Origin: Coprinellus micaceus
Lineage: Eukaryota > Basidiomycota > Agaricomycetes > Agaricales > Psathyrellaceae
NCBI GenBank assembly: GCA_951394405.1
Contig: OX596340.1
Coordinates: 372,001-436,000 of the forward strand
Direction: 5' to 3'
Length of the DNA: 64,000 nt
In this document: positions 23,128 through 34,348 of the stretch, piece after piece
Layout: every line of letters starts with the position of its first letter
Numbering within the stretch: position 1 is the stretch's first letter
Position numbers and translations under genes: made by a program
The notes under the pieces: model-generated
Told to the model about the DNA's origin: nothing
Databases searched by the model: none
What the model saw: only the letters and a program-made list of their open reading frames with translations

Positions 23128-24005
23128 ATGCGTTCTTTCATCCTTGCTATCGCTACTGCTATTGCGACTCTGCCTCTCATGGCCAACGCGGCTTTGGGTG
23201 GTGCGTGCAGCGTTAACGGCACTCCAGGAGTCTGCTTGGCCACTGCGACATGCAGTTCTGGAAGCGGAACGACCCATACCGGCTTCTGCCCGAATGACCC
23301 TACTGATATCAAGTGCTGCACCAAGACCTGCAGCACCGGCGGCGTCTGCCGCCTCGTCAGCTCCTGCCCTAGTGGCAACACCCTCGTTGGTATGCCCCAT
23401 GTTTACCGCACATTCACCGCCACATATGATCTGACTGGTACGCATGCCTCTCTTTAGGCCTTTGCCCTGGCCCCGCCAACGTCAGGTGCTGCCTTCCGGC
23501 CAGCAGCTGCACTGCGACCAACGTGAACGCCGCGACGCTCGACCTCATCAAGACATGGGAGGGCTTCGTAGCAAGGCCCGCCCCCGACCCAATTGGGCTC
23601 CCCACCGTCGGCTACGGGCACCTGTGCCAGACCAAGGGGTGCTCCGAGGTCCCGTACAGCTTCCCCCTCACCACGGCCACGGCCACTGCCTTGCTCCAGT
23701 CGGACGTCAAGACCTTCCAGAACTGCATCTCCAAGGATATCAACGATGGTATCAAGCTCAACGCGAACCAGTACGGTGCGCTCGTGTCGTGGGCGTTCAA
23801 CGTGGGATGTGGGAATACAGCGAGCTCGGACTTGATCAAGAGGTTGAACGCTGGGCAGAGTCCTAACACGGTTGCGTCGGAGGAACTCCCGAGGTGGAAT
23901 AAGGCGGGTGGACAGGTGTTGCAGGGGTTGGTCAACAGGAGGGCTGCGGAGGTCAAGTTTTTCAAGACTGCCTCGAGCGCTGCCGGTCACCCTCCTTCTT
24001 GCTAA
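23128..24005 (+). CDS. secreted GH24 (T4-type) lysozyme with N-terminal cysteine-rich domain
   Basis: Predicted muramidase that cleaves peptidoglycan, probably against bacteria. Exons 23128-23389 and 23458-24005 total 810 nt (269 residues). A signal peptide of about 21 residues ends MANA. Residues about 25-105 form two similar Cys-rich halves (GACSVNGTPGVC..CP..KCC and TCSTGGVCR..CP..RCC). The GH24 domain follows, with the catalytic Glu122 in LIKTWEGF, then PTVGYGHLC, the core LNANQYGALVSWAFNVGCG and NRRAAEVKFFK. The GH24 fold is typical of phage and bacterial endolysins, so an ancient transfer into fungi is a reasonable inference. The gene is now intron-containing with a eukaryotic secretion signal. 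Confidence 0.93.
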
Positions 24006-25462
24006 TTACTCCCACGAGAGTTCTCCAGAGTGTGGTCCTGTTCGCAAGAGGGTACTCGGCTTTTCTTGCCGATGCATTCGACTGCTTGTATATTTCTTTT
24101 CGATTGCAAAGTGTACGGTCTGGAACTTTCGGTCATATTTACCTTGCATGTGGTTCCCAAATATGCAACTGGGCGACTGAATCAAAGTTTCGTGAACGGG
24201 AACTCACGGGGATAGGTTGTGGCGTCCGAGAAACCCGAATGAGTGACCTAGCCGGTAAGCGCCCGCGCCAGATTAAGCGCCGGCCCCCGAACTTTGCGAT
24301 CAGGCCTAGAGCGCCCTCCCGTCCCCCACACCTGCGTCCACTCATTAATTAAAGTACTAGGTCGCCGGTGTGGACACACACTACCAGAAGGAGGCCATGC
24401 GCAGCGTTTCGTCTTGAATTAATCAGATACCGGGAAAAACCTTACCGAGCTCTGAAATCCGTTCTACTCGCATGCCGTTGTTTACTCCCTGAGGGTATCC
24501 GTAGACGGCTAAAACTGTACAGGGATGTCCATCTCGGATGAGAGCTTATCATTGAATGTTTGTTCCGGTTTGCCGCGGAGAGGGTACTGGGCGCCTGTTC
24601 ATTCTATGTCTTGGCATACGTGCTACTAAAATAAGCACATAATAAGCTTCCTGCTGTATTTTAATAGAACTAATTCACCTTTTCCCGTTGTCACAGGAGC
24701 CCCATGGGTAGACTGTGTTCGCGAACGAACAAGGGCGAGTCTCGAACGATCAATTAGCGCTCGATTTTCACCAAATCCAACGATAAGTTGCGAGGTTCGA
24801 CGCACGAGTCACTAAGCAAGATTCGTTTGGGACTCACTCATCAGTCAGCTCCATCTTACCTGTCAAGGCCTTGGAGGAGCACTTATTCTTGCCGGCCAAT
24901 CCAGATTCACCTTCCCGCGAGTGTACGTTACCCCTGGTCCCTGTGACGGTTATCCTGTCCATCTCCGACAAGGTCATGTTGGCCCTTCCCTTCTTGGGCA
25001 GCTCTTCTGAAGGGGGTGACGACAGCAAGAAAACGTGGAGGATGTACTTGGACAGGATGATGTGATCTACATGCTTTCTTTCCCGGACACAATCCGTCAA
25101 CTGACCGGCCCTATCGAATCGAGGTGGTGCTTCGTACCCATTTGGCACGATTCTCAGGCATGAGTTGTGGGTGCCTTACGGTAAGCCTCGCGCCTAGATA
25201 ACGGATCTTCGGTATCCCTATTCAAAGCAATCTCAATACACTCCAGCTCTATTTGACTCACCTCGGGCAGGGCAATCGAGTTTCTTGTTGATTGCCGTGC
25301 GCGCAGTCGTACCCCGGGCCACGCAAACCAAGAAGGATGGTCTCCCCCTGGCCCCGGCACGGGTGGGAGGGGGGAGGACCCTGGCTGCACCTACATGGGG
25401 GGAAGGGGCTGGAAAACGAAGCCCTCTGTGACGAAATGGTAGGTTCGTAAGGGACGGCACCG
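24006..25462. other. 1.45 kb without a supported gene
   Basis: AT-rich around 24,540-24,680. A minus-strand ORF (25148-24834) and a Pro/Arg-rich ORF (25460-25233) have no family match. Treated as intergenic. Confidence 0.5.
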
Positions 25463-25586
25463 TCCTTCTTAGCTCAGTTGGTAGAGCGCGTCACTCGTAC
25501 TCAACGATACGGGCGCTTAACGGGGTTCGTGGTGTTCTAAATTGGTGTGTATGACGAGGTCAGTCGTTCGAGTCGGCTAGAAGGAA
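25463..25586 (+). tRNA. tRNA-Thr (anticodon CGT) with a 51-nt intron
   Basis: Cloverleaf folded by hand. Acceptor stem TCCTTCT (25463-25469) pairs perfectly with AGAAGGA (25579-25585), discriminator A. D arm GCTC..GAGC (472-487). Anticodon stem CGTCA (489-493) pairs with TGACG (25552-25556), with loop CT-CGT-A before the intron and A after it. Variable loop AGGTC. T arm AGTCG-TTCGAGT-CGGCT. Anticodon CGT (25496-25498) reads the Thr codon ACG. The intron, 25500-25550, sits at the canonical position one base 3' of the anticodon. A TTTTT run at 25591-25595 is a Pol III terminator. Confidence 0.88.
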
Positions 25587-25590
25587 TCGC

Positions 25591-25595
25591 TTTTT
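25591..25595 (+). terminator. Pol III terminator of tRNA-Thr
   Basis: Five T residues, five bases after the tRNA 3' end. Confidence 0.7.
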
Positions 25596-25822
25596 GTGCG
25601 AACGACCTTCGCGGACCACTCTCGGCTCCTTTTGGCGGAGATTTAAGGAATCAGGATGGAGTCATCATAGGATCATCACAAACTTGAACTTGAATACAGT
25701 TTTTGAATGGTAACCATATAATCTCCTCACAAATACCGCAACGTACGTGTCGTCAGAAGTTGTGGGTATGATATCTAACACACTAATTGTACCAGGCGTG
25801 TTCCATTGACCGTGGCTGTAAA

Positions 25823-26380
25823 ATGAGCGCTCCAAAACCCCCACCTATCGTTGGGAAAGATATTTCATTCCGGGTCATAGATGCTGACCAAACGGTCGCC
25901 TTGCGACATCTCGTGCTCTGGCCCAACGCACCGATCTCCCATGTTCTACTCCCGGAAGATGATACGGGCGTGCACATAGGTGCCTTCATCCCATCAGCGG
26001 GAAACCAGGTACCCGTTGCGGTCATCTCGTTATTTCAAGAACCCCTACCCATCGATAACGACGCTGAAGCACCCACGGCCAAGCGGGGGGAGACTGTCTC
26101 CACCACCTCAGCAACGGTTTCCGCAACACCGGAACCCCACAAGATCGCTGCCCGCTTTAGAAAATTTGCCTGCGATCCTTGTCACCAAGGGCAAGGAATA
26201 GGAAGCGCTCTGCTGGAGTACTCGGCGACACTTGCGAGGGAGAAGCTGGCCGCATCGGTCATCTGGTGCGATGCCCGACTTTCGACTACAGCCTGGTACC
26301 AAAAGCGAGGGCTTATCCCGTTTGGAAATCCCTTTTACAAGTCTGACGTAGAGTATATCCGGATGAGGCGTAGTCTTTAG
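25823..26380 (+). CDS. GNAT-family N-acetyltransferase
   Basis: Transfers acetyl from acetyl-CoA to an amine; substrate unknown. Single exon, 185 residues. The acetyl-CoA pyrophosphate loop (Q/R-x-x-G-x-G/A) is CHQGQGIGSALLEY, preceded by the beta strand FRKFACDP. The C-terminal ARLSTTAWYQKRGLIPFG is the usual strand-helix that closes the GNAT fold. A Ser/Thr-rich insertion (ETVSTTSATVSATPEP) sits just before the loop. I chose the ATG at 25823 because the upstream in-frame extension has no ATG. No intron is needed to keep the frame open. Confidence 0.88.
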   Translation: MSAPKPPPIVGKDISFRVIDADQTVALRHLVLWPNAPISHVLLPEDDTGVHIGAFIPSAGNQVPVAVISLFQEPLPIDNDAEAPTAKRGETVSTTSATVSATPEPHKIAARFRKFACDPCHQGQGIGSALLEYSATLAREKLAASVIWCDARLSTTAWYQKRGLIPFGNPFYKSDVEYIRMRRSL

Positions 26381-28543
26381 TATGTGTGGCATTGTAGTGT
26401 CTCGCTATCGGCGGAATACACATGGCAGCCGGCATGCACGTCGAGAATTTGCACAGCTGAAGATTTAGCTCCTGGGGAGTCCCGTACAAAGGTTCTCCGG
26501 ATTCCTGGAATACGGGAAGTGTCACTTGTGTTTACGGAAGCGATCCTAGAAAAGACCCGTAAAATGGAGCACCTCTACCTTCAACCTTCCTCTCTCGAGA
26601 TATGAGCATCGATGAAGGACTTGTGGCGGTCTTTTGGTGTGAACTTTCCGCTCGGTATGGACTGGTACTCGGGAACATGGATCGGGATGGTGACGAACTG
26701 AGACTAACCCACTCCCAATTTTTATTTTGCATAACCACCGTTCCTAGTGACGTACAGAGAGGCACACGCACAAGGGGAAAGCCAGGCGCCCGTCTCAAAC
26801 TCAGCTATTCTGGAGATCCCGGGCGCTGGCACTTGACTGTTCGATGTCAATTAATCAGGTTCAAAATGGAATTGGCAACTCCGTGTCGGGAAGAGTGGCA
26901 CCTAGTGGCACTCCCCGACGTGTCATTTGACAAGGGTCTGGACAGTCCCTGAGGCTGCGCTTCCGCGAACCTTCTGAGCACAGTCGCAGCTTTTTAATCG
27001 GCGCCTATACCGAAACGTGGCCCTTGGAAAGGTGTGTTTGATTAAGTCTCTCAAACCTCTTTCTAGTAAATTGGTACGATGAGTCGGGTATCCATCGACT
27101 TGTTGAATCGCCTGTGCACGCTCCAGCTCCTCGAGGCTGCCCCTAGCCCCTCGCGCTCTTCTCGTCAGATCCGATGAGCGTTCCGCCAGGGATCACTAAG
27201 AGCTTGCGACTAATCGTCCGAGCTTCACAGTCAAAGATCGCCCACTTATGGACTTTAGGATTGAAAGGCAAAATGAGCCAAGCAAGCAAGGAGCTGAGGG
27301 TTACCTCTGTCAAGTTTTATGAATAATTGCGGTTTGCCATGAGGTGTCTGGCCTCATCTACGCACCACGCCTCGATGATGGGGCGTGCAAATAAGTCCAT
27401 ATCGCATACGGGAACCAAACTAAATACCCGATAGTATTTCCGGGCCCAGCACATAACGGGGACCGCTGGACTGGCTGGGCGCCTCGGCGCTCGGACTCTA
27501 AATCGACTTTGCTTTTCCTTCACAAGTTTCGCAAGTGTTACGTTGACCACAGAACGAGTATATGAGGGCAAGAAGCTCCGGCCGCAACGTCTGCCAGTGG
27601 CTCATTGATAGCCACCGGGGCCCTTGAGGCATACTCACGAGCCGCCACCGAGGAATCAGAGGGGATCAGTGAGCAAGGATTCGATGAAGATATCTAACGG
27701 GGTAAGACCCGTTGATCGGGAAACTGGCCATCGCCCATACGATCCGTCTCCAGGGGTTTCCCGATTTGTAGCGACTGAGGAGACCAGGGAAATGCATAAA
27801 TACCGGGAGAGGCGAGCCTACAGACCCATCCCCAAACAGCTCTATTATTTTCCTTCACTTCCACCTTCCCTACTCCTCAATGCAGTGACGCTGTGCTTGG
27901 ACATCACTTCATACGCTATTGGCTATGCTTCACAGCTTTCGCGATATTCTTTGCTTATATTAAGCATCGATACAGCGGTCACTGTTCATAGCCAAAATAG
28001 CGTCATGAAGCGCCGTCTATGCCACGGTCGATTCTGTGAGGGTCCATACACCAGCAGGCGCTGCTATCTCGCGCCAGCCTTTTCTAGAATCTCACCTCCT
28101 CTCGCACATAGGCAATCCTTCGCTGCGCCACTCCACAGTTCGCTTCCCCCCTTGCCGGGCTCAGCCCCGGACGGCAGGCATCTTTCTCTTCGACGTCTAT
28201 CTCCCCAAATCTAATCTTTGCCAGATGCCGGCGAACATGGGGTGTCGGCGTTGGGCCCGACGTTCTGAATGGAACTTGAAAATGCTTGAAAAGCTGGGCA
28301 ATTTAGAGTTAAGAGCGCCTCTGATCAGAGACTGACGTTGATGAGCTTCTGCATCCCGATCCTCATTTCTTTCGGAAGGTATGGCCGGTGCCAGATGGGT
28401 ATGCTTTGAGTGGCGTTGAGCACGCGACATTATGGGCGTGGCGCCCAAGCGCGAACTTATGATGGGATTAGTCATGGACTGTGATCGCTGTGCTTCACGC
28501 TGCCACACTGCTCTTCATCACATATCTCACCTGAACCACCACC
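26381..28543. other. 2.1 kb without a supported gene
   Basis: ORFs on the plus strand (26602-26952; 27624-28214, 196 codons) are open but show no domain, signal peptide or paralogue, and stops and frames shift frequently around them. The last few hundred bases are the promoter of the E2 gene. Confidence 0.45.
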
Positions 28544-29433
28544 ATGGACGCTCGTCTTCGTAGAGTCAATAAAGAGATTACTGGTATGGCGTGTATCTAC
28601 CCTGTGTAGTCCAGGATGCTGATCTAGACACCGAAGACTGTAAGAATGACAAGACTTCAAACGTCAAGATCGACCTTGTCGATGAGTCCCCGTTCCACTT
28701 GAAGGGAACGTTTCCGGGTCCTGAAGGGACACCGTATGAGGGTGGGACGTTCGAAGTCGTGAGTTAGATTCATTGATTTCAGGAAGGCCTCTCATGAAAG
28801 CTTCTGTGGCATGGGACAGGATATCGTCATTCCAGAATCATACCCCTTCCAACCGGTGAAGATGAAGTTCATCACCAAGGTCTACCACCCCAACGTCTCG
28901 TCGGCCTCAGGCGCGATCTGCTTGGATATCCTGAAAGATGCTTGGTCTCCAGTATTGACGCTCAAGTCTACGTTGATCTCCCTTCAGAGCCTTCTCTGTT
29001 CGCCTGAACCGAACGATCCTCAAGATGCCGAGGTGGCGAAGCACTACATGACGAGTCGGAGTAGTTTTGAGGAGACCGCCCGCTATTGGACGCGCATCTA
29101 CGCCGGAGGACCCGCCGAAGAAAGTAAATCAGGACAAGACCCAGTGGCGATTGCTGGTCTGGAGAAGGCGCATGTTGATCGGTTCGAAGCTCTCGGGTTC
29201 CCGCGAGACAAGGTGGTGAGTTTCAAAGGCATTCATGATTCATTATTCTTGTTCGAATAGAGCCGTCACGGCTGCCTTTGTGCTGTGGGGGTTTGTATCC
29301 CCTATCGCTGGTCTCATGCTGACCATCGCACCCCCCTCTATCCCAGATTGACGTCCTGAGGCGCCTAAATTACCGAGGAAAGAATGTCACGCAGATAACC
29401 GACGATACCATTGTCGAGAAACTGCTGTCGTAG
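28544..29433 (+). CDS. ubiquitin-conjugating enzyme E2, Ubc1/E2-25K type with UBA domain
   Basis: Carries ubiquitin as a thioester and builds chains for proteasomal degradation. Exons 28544-28583, 28637-28758, 28820-29215, 29347-29433 total 645 nt, 214 residues. The UBC fold shows LKGTFPGPEGTPYEGG, FITKVYHPNV (HPN motif) and the active Cys88 in SGAICLDILKDAWSP. A C-terminal UBA domain follows at about residues 170-214 (LEKAHVDRFEALGF..VLRRLNYRGKNVTQITD), which is diagnostic of the Ubc1/UBE2K class and absent from other E2s. The first intron splits the codon before CKNDKTSNVKID. Confidence 0.96.
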
Positions 29434-31722
29434 TAAACCTCCACTTAATTCTTGTATAACCTGGATAAATTGATCCCCGTCAGCATCCCGTTCAGAATGC
29501 CCAGATCGAAACAACCACGTTGATCGAGAACTCGAACGGCTACGCTGGTGCAGGCCTCGCGATTGTGAACTGATGTTACCGACGACACCCACGGCACTTC
29601 TCCGGACCACCCAAAGGCAGTAACCTCATAAGGTTTTGGCTTCGTATCCATTCCGACGACCCAGGATATTGCGGTCGATTAACCGGTCGCCTTTCCTATC
29701 TCGGTGTGTAACTGGTCCCATTCGAATGTGCTTAAGTGCCGTTGCCTACGGGGAGGAGCAAAGGTCATGTAAGCTCAAGCTTTTTCATTCATCTCCGCAG
29801 CAACGTTCTTTTTGCCTCAAAGCCTACGGCACGGGGTTAGCATTTGGCGTATCTGGGCAATTCTCGCCCTTCACATCATCCCACCTCCCGCTTTCCCCCA
29901 TCCTTGCTCGATGTTTTACCAAGGAAGACTTTCGGTCAATCTTCGCTGTATAGCTCATCTCGTGGCCCTCGGTCAATGGGGCTTGAATGAACAATGGTCA
30001 AAATTTTTCATCGGATAACAGGTCATCTTGATCACCTCCGTCTGTTTCACTGGCGCTTCAGGAAAAGGCGAACAATGTCGGATTCATTACAGGTGAAACT
30101 CTACTCGTATGTCGCCACAGCCTTTCCACGAGATTTTGTTAACATGACCACGTTCGCCAATAGTCAGCGGATGCGGGGAAGCACTTTCGCCTAAAGCATC
30201 CTGCTGTTGATCACCCCCGGGGCTGGCCTGCCCTCACAGCACCAGTCATCGATATCATATAACCTATCTCAGAAGGTGTACCCCAGGAGTATGGTGAGAG
30301 GCGCGACCAACCGTTGCCTGGTTCTTGGTGCATCTCAAGCAACTTCCTTGATACGTCCTCTAGTATGTGAGCCATGGAGTAATTAACCTTACAGTTTCCG
30401 CTTCTTGCCTGGTTCAAATGAACAGATCCTCCCAACTCCGGCTAGCGTCTGCTTTCGGAGGTGGACGAAGTATATTATATTAATTCATGATTGGCTAGTA
30501 GTTGAGAGCTCATCGCGACTCGGAACTTAACATAGGACCAGCAGGGAAGCGTTCAGTATGTTGCGATCGTTTACCTATGAAAACTCGGCATTCTCGCCCT
30601 GTGATTTAAGTGGCATGTGTAGCACTGGCCACCGACTACGAACCTCACATCTGGACAGAAGTGGCGCAGTGCCCGTGGTCATTACGCCCAGTCGCCTCGC
30701 CCTCTCGAATCACCTGGACTGAGAACATAACGGGAAGTGTGAAGGGCTAATTGCTGCAGATTCTGGTATGGATGGGTCGATAATCACGGACATCGATGCC
30801 GAATCGACTCTGGTGAGTGTGAACGTAACATGCCGGAGCGACAATCCCGAAGTCCGCCAAATCGAACGTAAGGGAGCCTCGAGGCTCTCAAGTCTCAAGC
30901 ACCCGGTTTAAGCGTCGGGTGGACCGTCTCAATTACTTCAATCATTCAATCAACCCACTCCCTCCTCCACGAACTCTGCCCAGCACATTCCCTTCGACAT
31001 GTCTGATAGATTGTGGCGAGTTTTGCGAAGACTCATCACCGGGAGTATTTGATGGTTTCGAGAGTACGGGGGCACGAAGCCCAAAGTCTGCTGAGTTGGA
31101 AGGGAAAAGCGTCGTACGGCAGCTTTCATTTATCGTTTGAAATGACAATCGAAGAACCGATAGTGCGAGGGGGAGGAATCAATGTGGGGAAGAACTTGGT
31201 CAATATACCTCGGCCTCATGCTCCCGTTCCTGAAGGATGCCGCGAAGTAGACAGTCACGTCATACATGATGGTCAACGCGGTCGAGGAGGGAGCAAGGGG
31301 GCAGCAGTCGGAGTTGCAGATAAGGGGATCGTGAGCCGGGAGGTTGAGCGGGATGAATAATGTTCGAATCGTCCATCTCATGATCACACAGAGTGGGTGA
31401 AACAGGTCATGATATTGCCTGTTACAGGTTCGGATGGAAGTGGAGAAGTGGGAGCGGAAGTCCTTCGCAAAGCCCAATCAACTGGCGAGAGCGACATCAT
31501 CGGCCCCAACGCACTTGACTGCTCCCTCGACTCGCTTCACCTGCTGGTCCACATAGGCGGTGGTAACGGTGGTTTCCGAGCGCTTGGGAAGTCTCTCGCA
31601 GTGACGACCTTTTCTGGTACAGGAGGCGTGCTGGACCTGCCACCCAAGTGTCGCCGCCACCGAACACCATCGCCGCACCGCCCAGCTCTTTCAGAAAATT
31701 CCCACCCCAGTTTCGCCCCCAC
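29434..31722. other. 2.3 kb without a supported gene
   Basis: Short overlapping ORFs on both strands only; the longest are 31477-31130 minus and 31397-31738 plus, which overlap each other antiparallel and lack domains. Includes the 3' flanks of the E2 and MFS genes. Confidence 0.45.
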
Positions 31723-33493
31723 TTACTCTTTCTCCTGACCACTGCGGGCGTCCACCTTCTCTGGGTCCCCTTCGGCGATGGTCCTTTCGCTCGTCTTTTC
31801 TGTTACCTCTTTCCCCTCTTCGACCTTTGTCGGGGGGTCCTGCCGTCTCCATCCAAGGCCACCTTCGTAACCGACCCACGTCCGCCTCTCGCAGTGCGGC
31901 CCTCTTAAGAAGAGAACGCCGACCTGGAAGCCCATCCACGCTACATTGAGGCCGGCGGCGGCGCGCCAGCCATACTTCACGAAGACGAGGGTGCCGACGG
32001 ATGAGCCCATGACCTGGCCAATGAAGAACTAGGTGTTCACGGTAAGAAACCTTCCGTCAGGGTAGACCATAAGGAAGAGTAGCTTACGGCGAGGATAAGG
32101 ACGGCGTTCATACGCGACCGCGCGGCGGGTTCTAGCGCAAAGATCCTGGCGGTCAAGGCCACTGCCAGACTCTGCCTTGAGAGATCGAAACCGAAGGCGG
32201 CGATGATTACTGCGGCGACGCTGATACCCCCTGCGCCCGCTTGGACGGCGAGGAATATCGTGCCTATGAGAAGGCTGACGAGGGCACCGTACCAAGCGTC
32301 AAGGCGGTCGATTGCATAGCCGAGAACGGGACCCAAGGCGACGCCTGCAATACCCACGAGACCGAACAGCCCTATGACTAGTCTGTATATAGCAGGCCCC
32401 ATGAGTGACGTCGCAAAATGTTCTATAAAAAAGGCTCACGTTGAATAATTGTACGGTTCACCGCCGAGCAGGAAGGTCAACGTCACCCAGAAGCTGCTGA
32501 AGCATGCACTGTTCGCCACATTGATTAAACACCCTTGGATGAGCGCAGGCTCTGTCACAGTTATCTTCACCATCGACCATAGGATCTCCCAGTACTGCAT
32601 CCCAACGTTCTTGCTTGGATAATCGGGCAACATGAACCAGCTACTTGCTAGAACGACTCCCTGGACCCCAAGGGCAAAGTAATACACCACCCGCCAGCTG
32701 GAGAACTCGGCTATAATCCCCGTAAGTACCCTCGCTCCGAGGATACCGAGCAGTAACCCCGACAAGACAATTGAAATCACAGTGGCTCTACGGTGCGGGG
32801 GTGCGAGGTCGGCTGAGAGGGGTAAGAGGATCTGTGGTACGACCGTGGAGACGCCGACGAGGAAGGAGAGGGTTTCGAAGGCCACGAGGGATGAGGTGAC
32901 CGCAAGCCCAATTGTAAGGGCCGTAGAGAGGACCTCGAGGAGAAGGATGAGTTGGCGCCGCCGTGCGAGGTCGCCGAGGGGTGTTATGAGCAAGAGGCCG
33001 ACGGCGTAGCTGGAGACAGATCAGTGGCGCGTGGTTGAGATAGTTCAGGGTGCTCACCCTGCTTGTACGAGAGTGGGTATTCTAGATACCGCGTTGTAGT
33101 CAACATGGAACGAGTTGGATAATTGGACTGGGGAATATTAGTATGCAACTTGGCCTTCCCCCAATAAGGACGGCTCACTTAGGATTGGTTGGCAGTAGTA
33201 TAGATTAGCGGCGGCTGTCCGAATCGTCAGTCATTCCGACGAATCGGGAATTCATCTCACGTACTAAACATCGTCCAAAAGCCAAACGCGAGGTTCAGCG
33301 TCCATCCAAAGTGATGAGGCTTGTCTGGGTCGTGTCGTAGATATCGTGGTATTGGCAGGAATCCGAACTCTTTCGTTAAGATGTTGTCTATCTCTAGAGG
33401 TGCTGGGGCTTGTGTAACCTGCGCCTCATGCTTCAGATCCTTGGCGTCCACTGTTGATGCGCCATCGGTAGGGGTCTCCTCTGGTGCTCCCAT
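31723..33493 (-). CDS. major facilitator superfamily transporter
   Basis: Twelve-helix secondary transporter; substrate unknown, with some resemblance to bacterial-type drug/metabolite MFS exporters. Exons 33493-33265, 33214-33179, 33127-33058, 33009-32440, 32382-32088, 32028-31723 total 1506 nt (501 residues). The cytosolic N-terminus (MGAPEETPTDG..) precedes FGFWTMFTAANLYYCQPIL (TM1). The loop 2-3 signature PLGDLARRRQLI is the MFS G-x-x-x-D-R-x-G-R/K variant. Further helices include LSFLVGVSTVVPQILLPLSA and VLSGLLLGILGARVLTGIIA, and in the second half LVIGLFGLVGIAGVALGPVL. It ends in a charged cytosolic tail. The 5' half is duplicated at 42.7-43.5 kb, where it is truncated; this copy is complete. 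Confidence 0.92.
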
Positions 33494-34259
33494 CGTCTAT
33501 TGGAGCTCTAGTTCGAGGACGGTGGAGGTTTTGGCGTGGTACGACATGGGAGTGGCGGGTACACCAGGATCGTGAACCACGAACTCTATATAACTGCCGT
33601 CAGTGTGGTTATAATAAGCGGAAGGCTTTGTGCCGCACCGAGCGGCGCTTCGTCGGATCTGCACCCGGTCCGAAGATGTGCACGTTTTGTGCCCACCGAT
33701 TCGCAGGCTTGTGTCTCGCAATTTGACTCGTCCAGAGGGATACTGAGTATTACGACCACAAACCGTGAACGAAGGTGCGGTGGGCTCTACAATTTGCGAA
33801 TGAGCATTTGGATAAAGCCTCCTGAGTCATAAAGATATTCGCGTCTCCTGGGGAAGCTGTCAGCACAAGTCATTTCCATGATAAGGATCGAACCTCACTC
33901 CGCGCGATATGTCAGCAAGAGCTCAAGTATGATTCAGGCTGGCCGGTCTTTCCGTGGCGACCTTTCGTATTCCGAGGTATTCCATCCGATGCGGTAAGTA
34001 CCAGGTTGAGTGACAAGGACGGGGGTCGAAATTCTTTAGGGTGTACTATCCATTGCAGTGGTCCTTCAGCGGAGCAAATGATGTTGGGAGGAAACGAGGA
34101 AGAAGTCCAATTGAAATCCCGAGTCAAGCGCCCGTCTCAACCGTATCATCTTCCCTAAATAATATGAACAAATATCAGGATCATTTGGTGTTGTGGCCAT
34201 CAATATTGTGCCGTTATCACACTCTCTTCCACTTCCATCCACATTTTACGCTATACCCA
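33494..34259. promoter_or_regulatory. former bidirectional MFS/ArfGAP promoter, copy A
   Basis: Lies between two divergent start codons (MFS 33493, broken ArfGAP 34260). No ORF with support. In this copy it can still drive the intact MFS gene. Confidence 0.55.
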
Positions 34260-34348
34260 ATGGCTGAGCGTACGAAGCAGGAGTCTGAACGGGTGATCGC
34301 CAACAACGTGCGTTTGTCGCACAGTCGTGGGCTACGAGATCGCTGACA
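34260..34348 (+). pseudogene. ArfGAP 5' fragment
   Basis: Begins MAERTKQESE like the intact gene's [10 protein letters not shown], but lacks the next codons ([10 protein letters not shown]) and keeps only part of intron 1. Homology stops at 34348, before the zinc finger, so no ArfGAP domain remains. It marks the right border of repeat copy A. Confidence 0.85.

Larger units (their letters stand above)
32705..34348. repeat. direct segmental repeat, copy A (about 1.64 kb)
   Basis: Nearly identical to copy B at 42744-44385 in the same orientation, offset about 10.0 kb. It spans part of MFS exon 4, exons 1-3, the divergent intergenic region and the first exon of the ArfGAP gene. Differences are scattered single bases, a 31-bp segment present here (about 32737-32770) and absent in B, and a short deletion in the ArfGAP exon. 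Homology starts at ACTCGGCTATAATCCCC and ends at GCTGACA. Confidence 0.92.
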
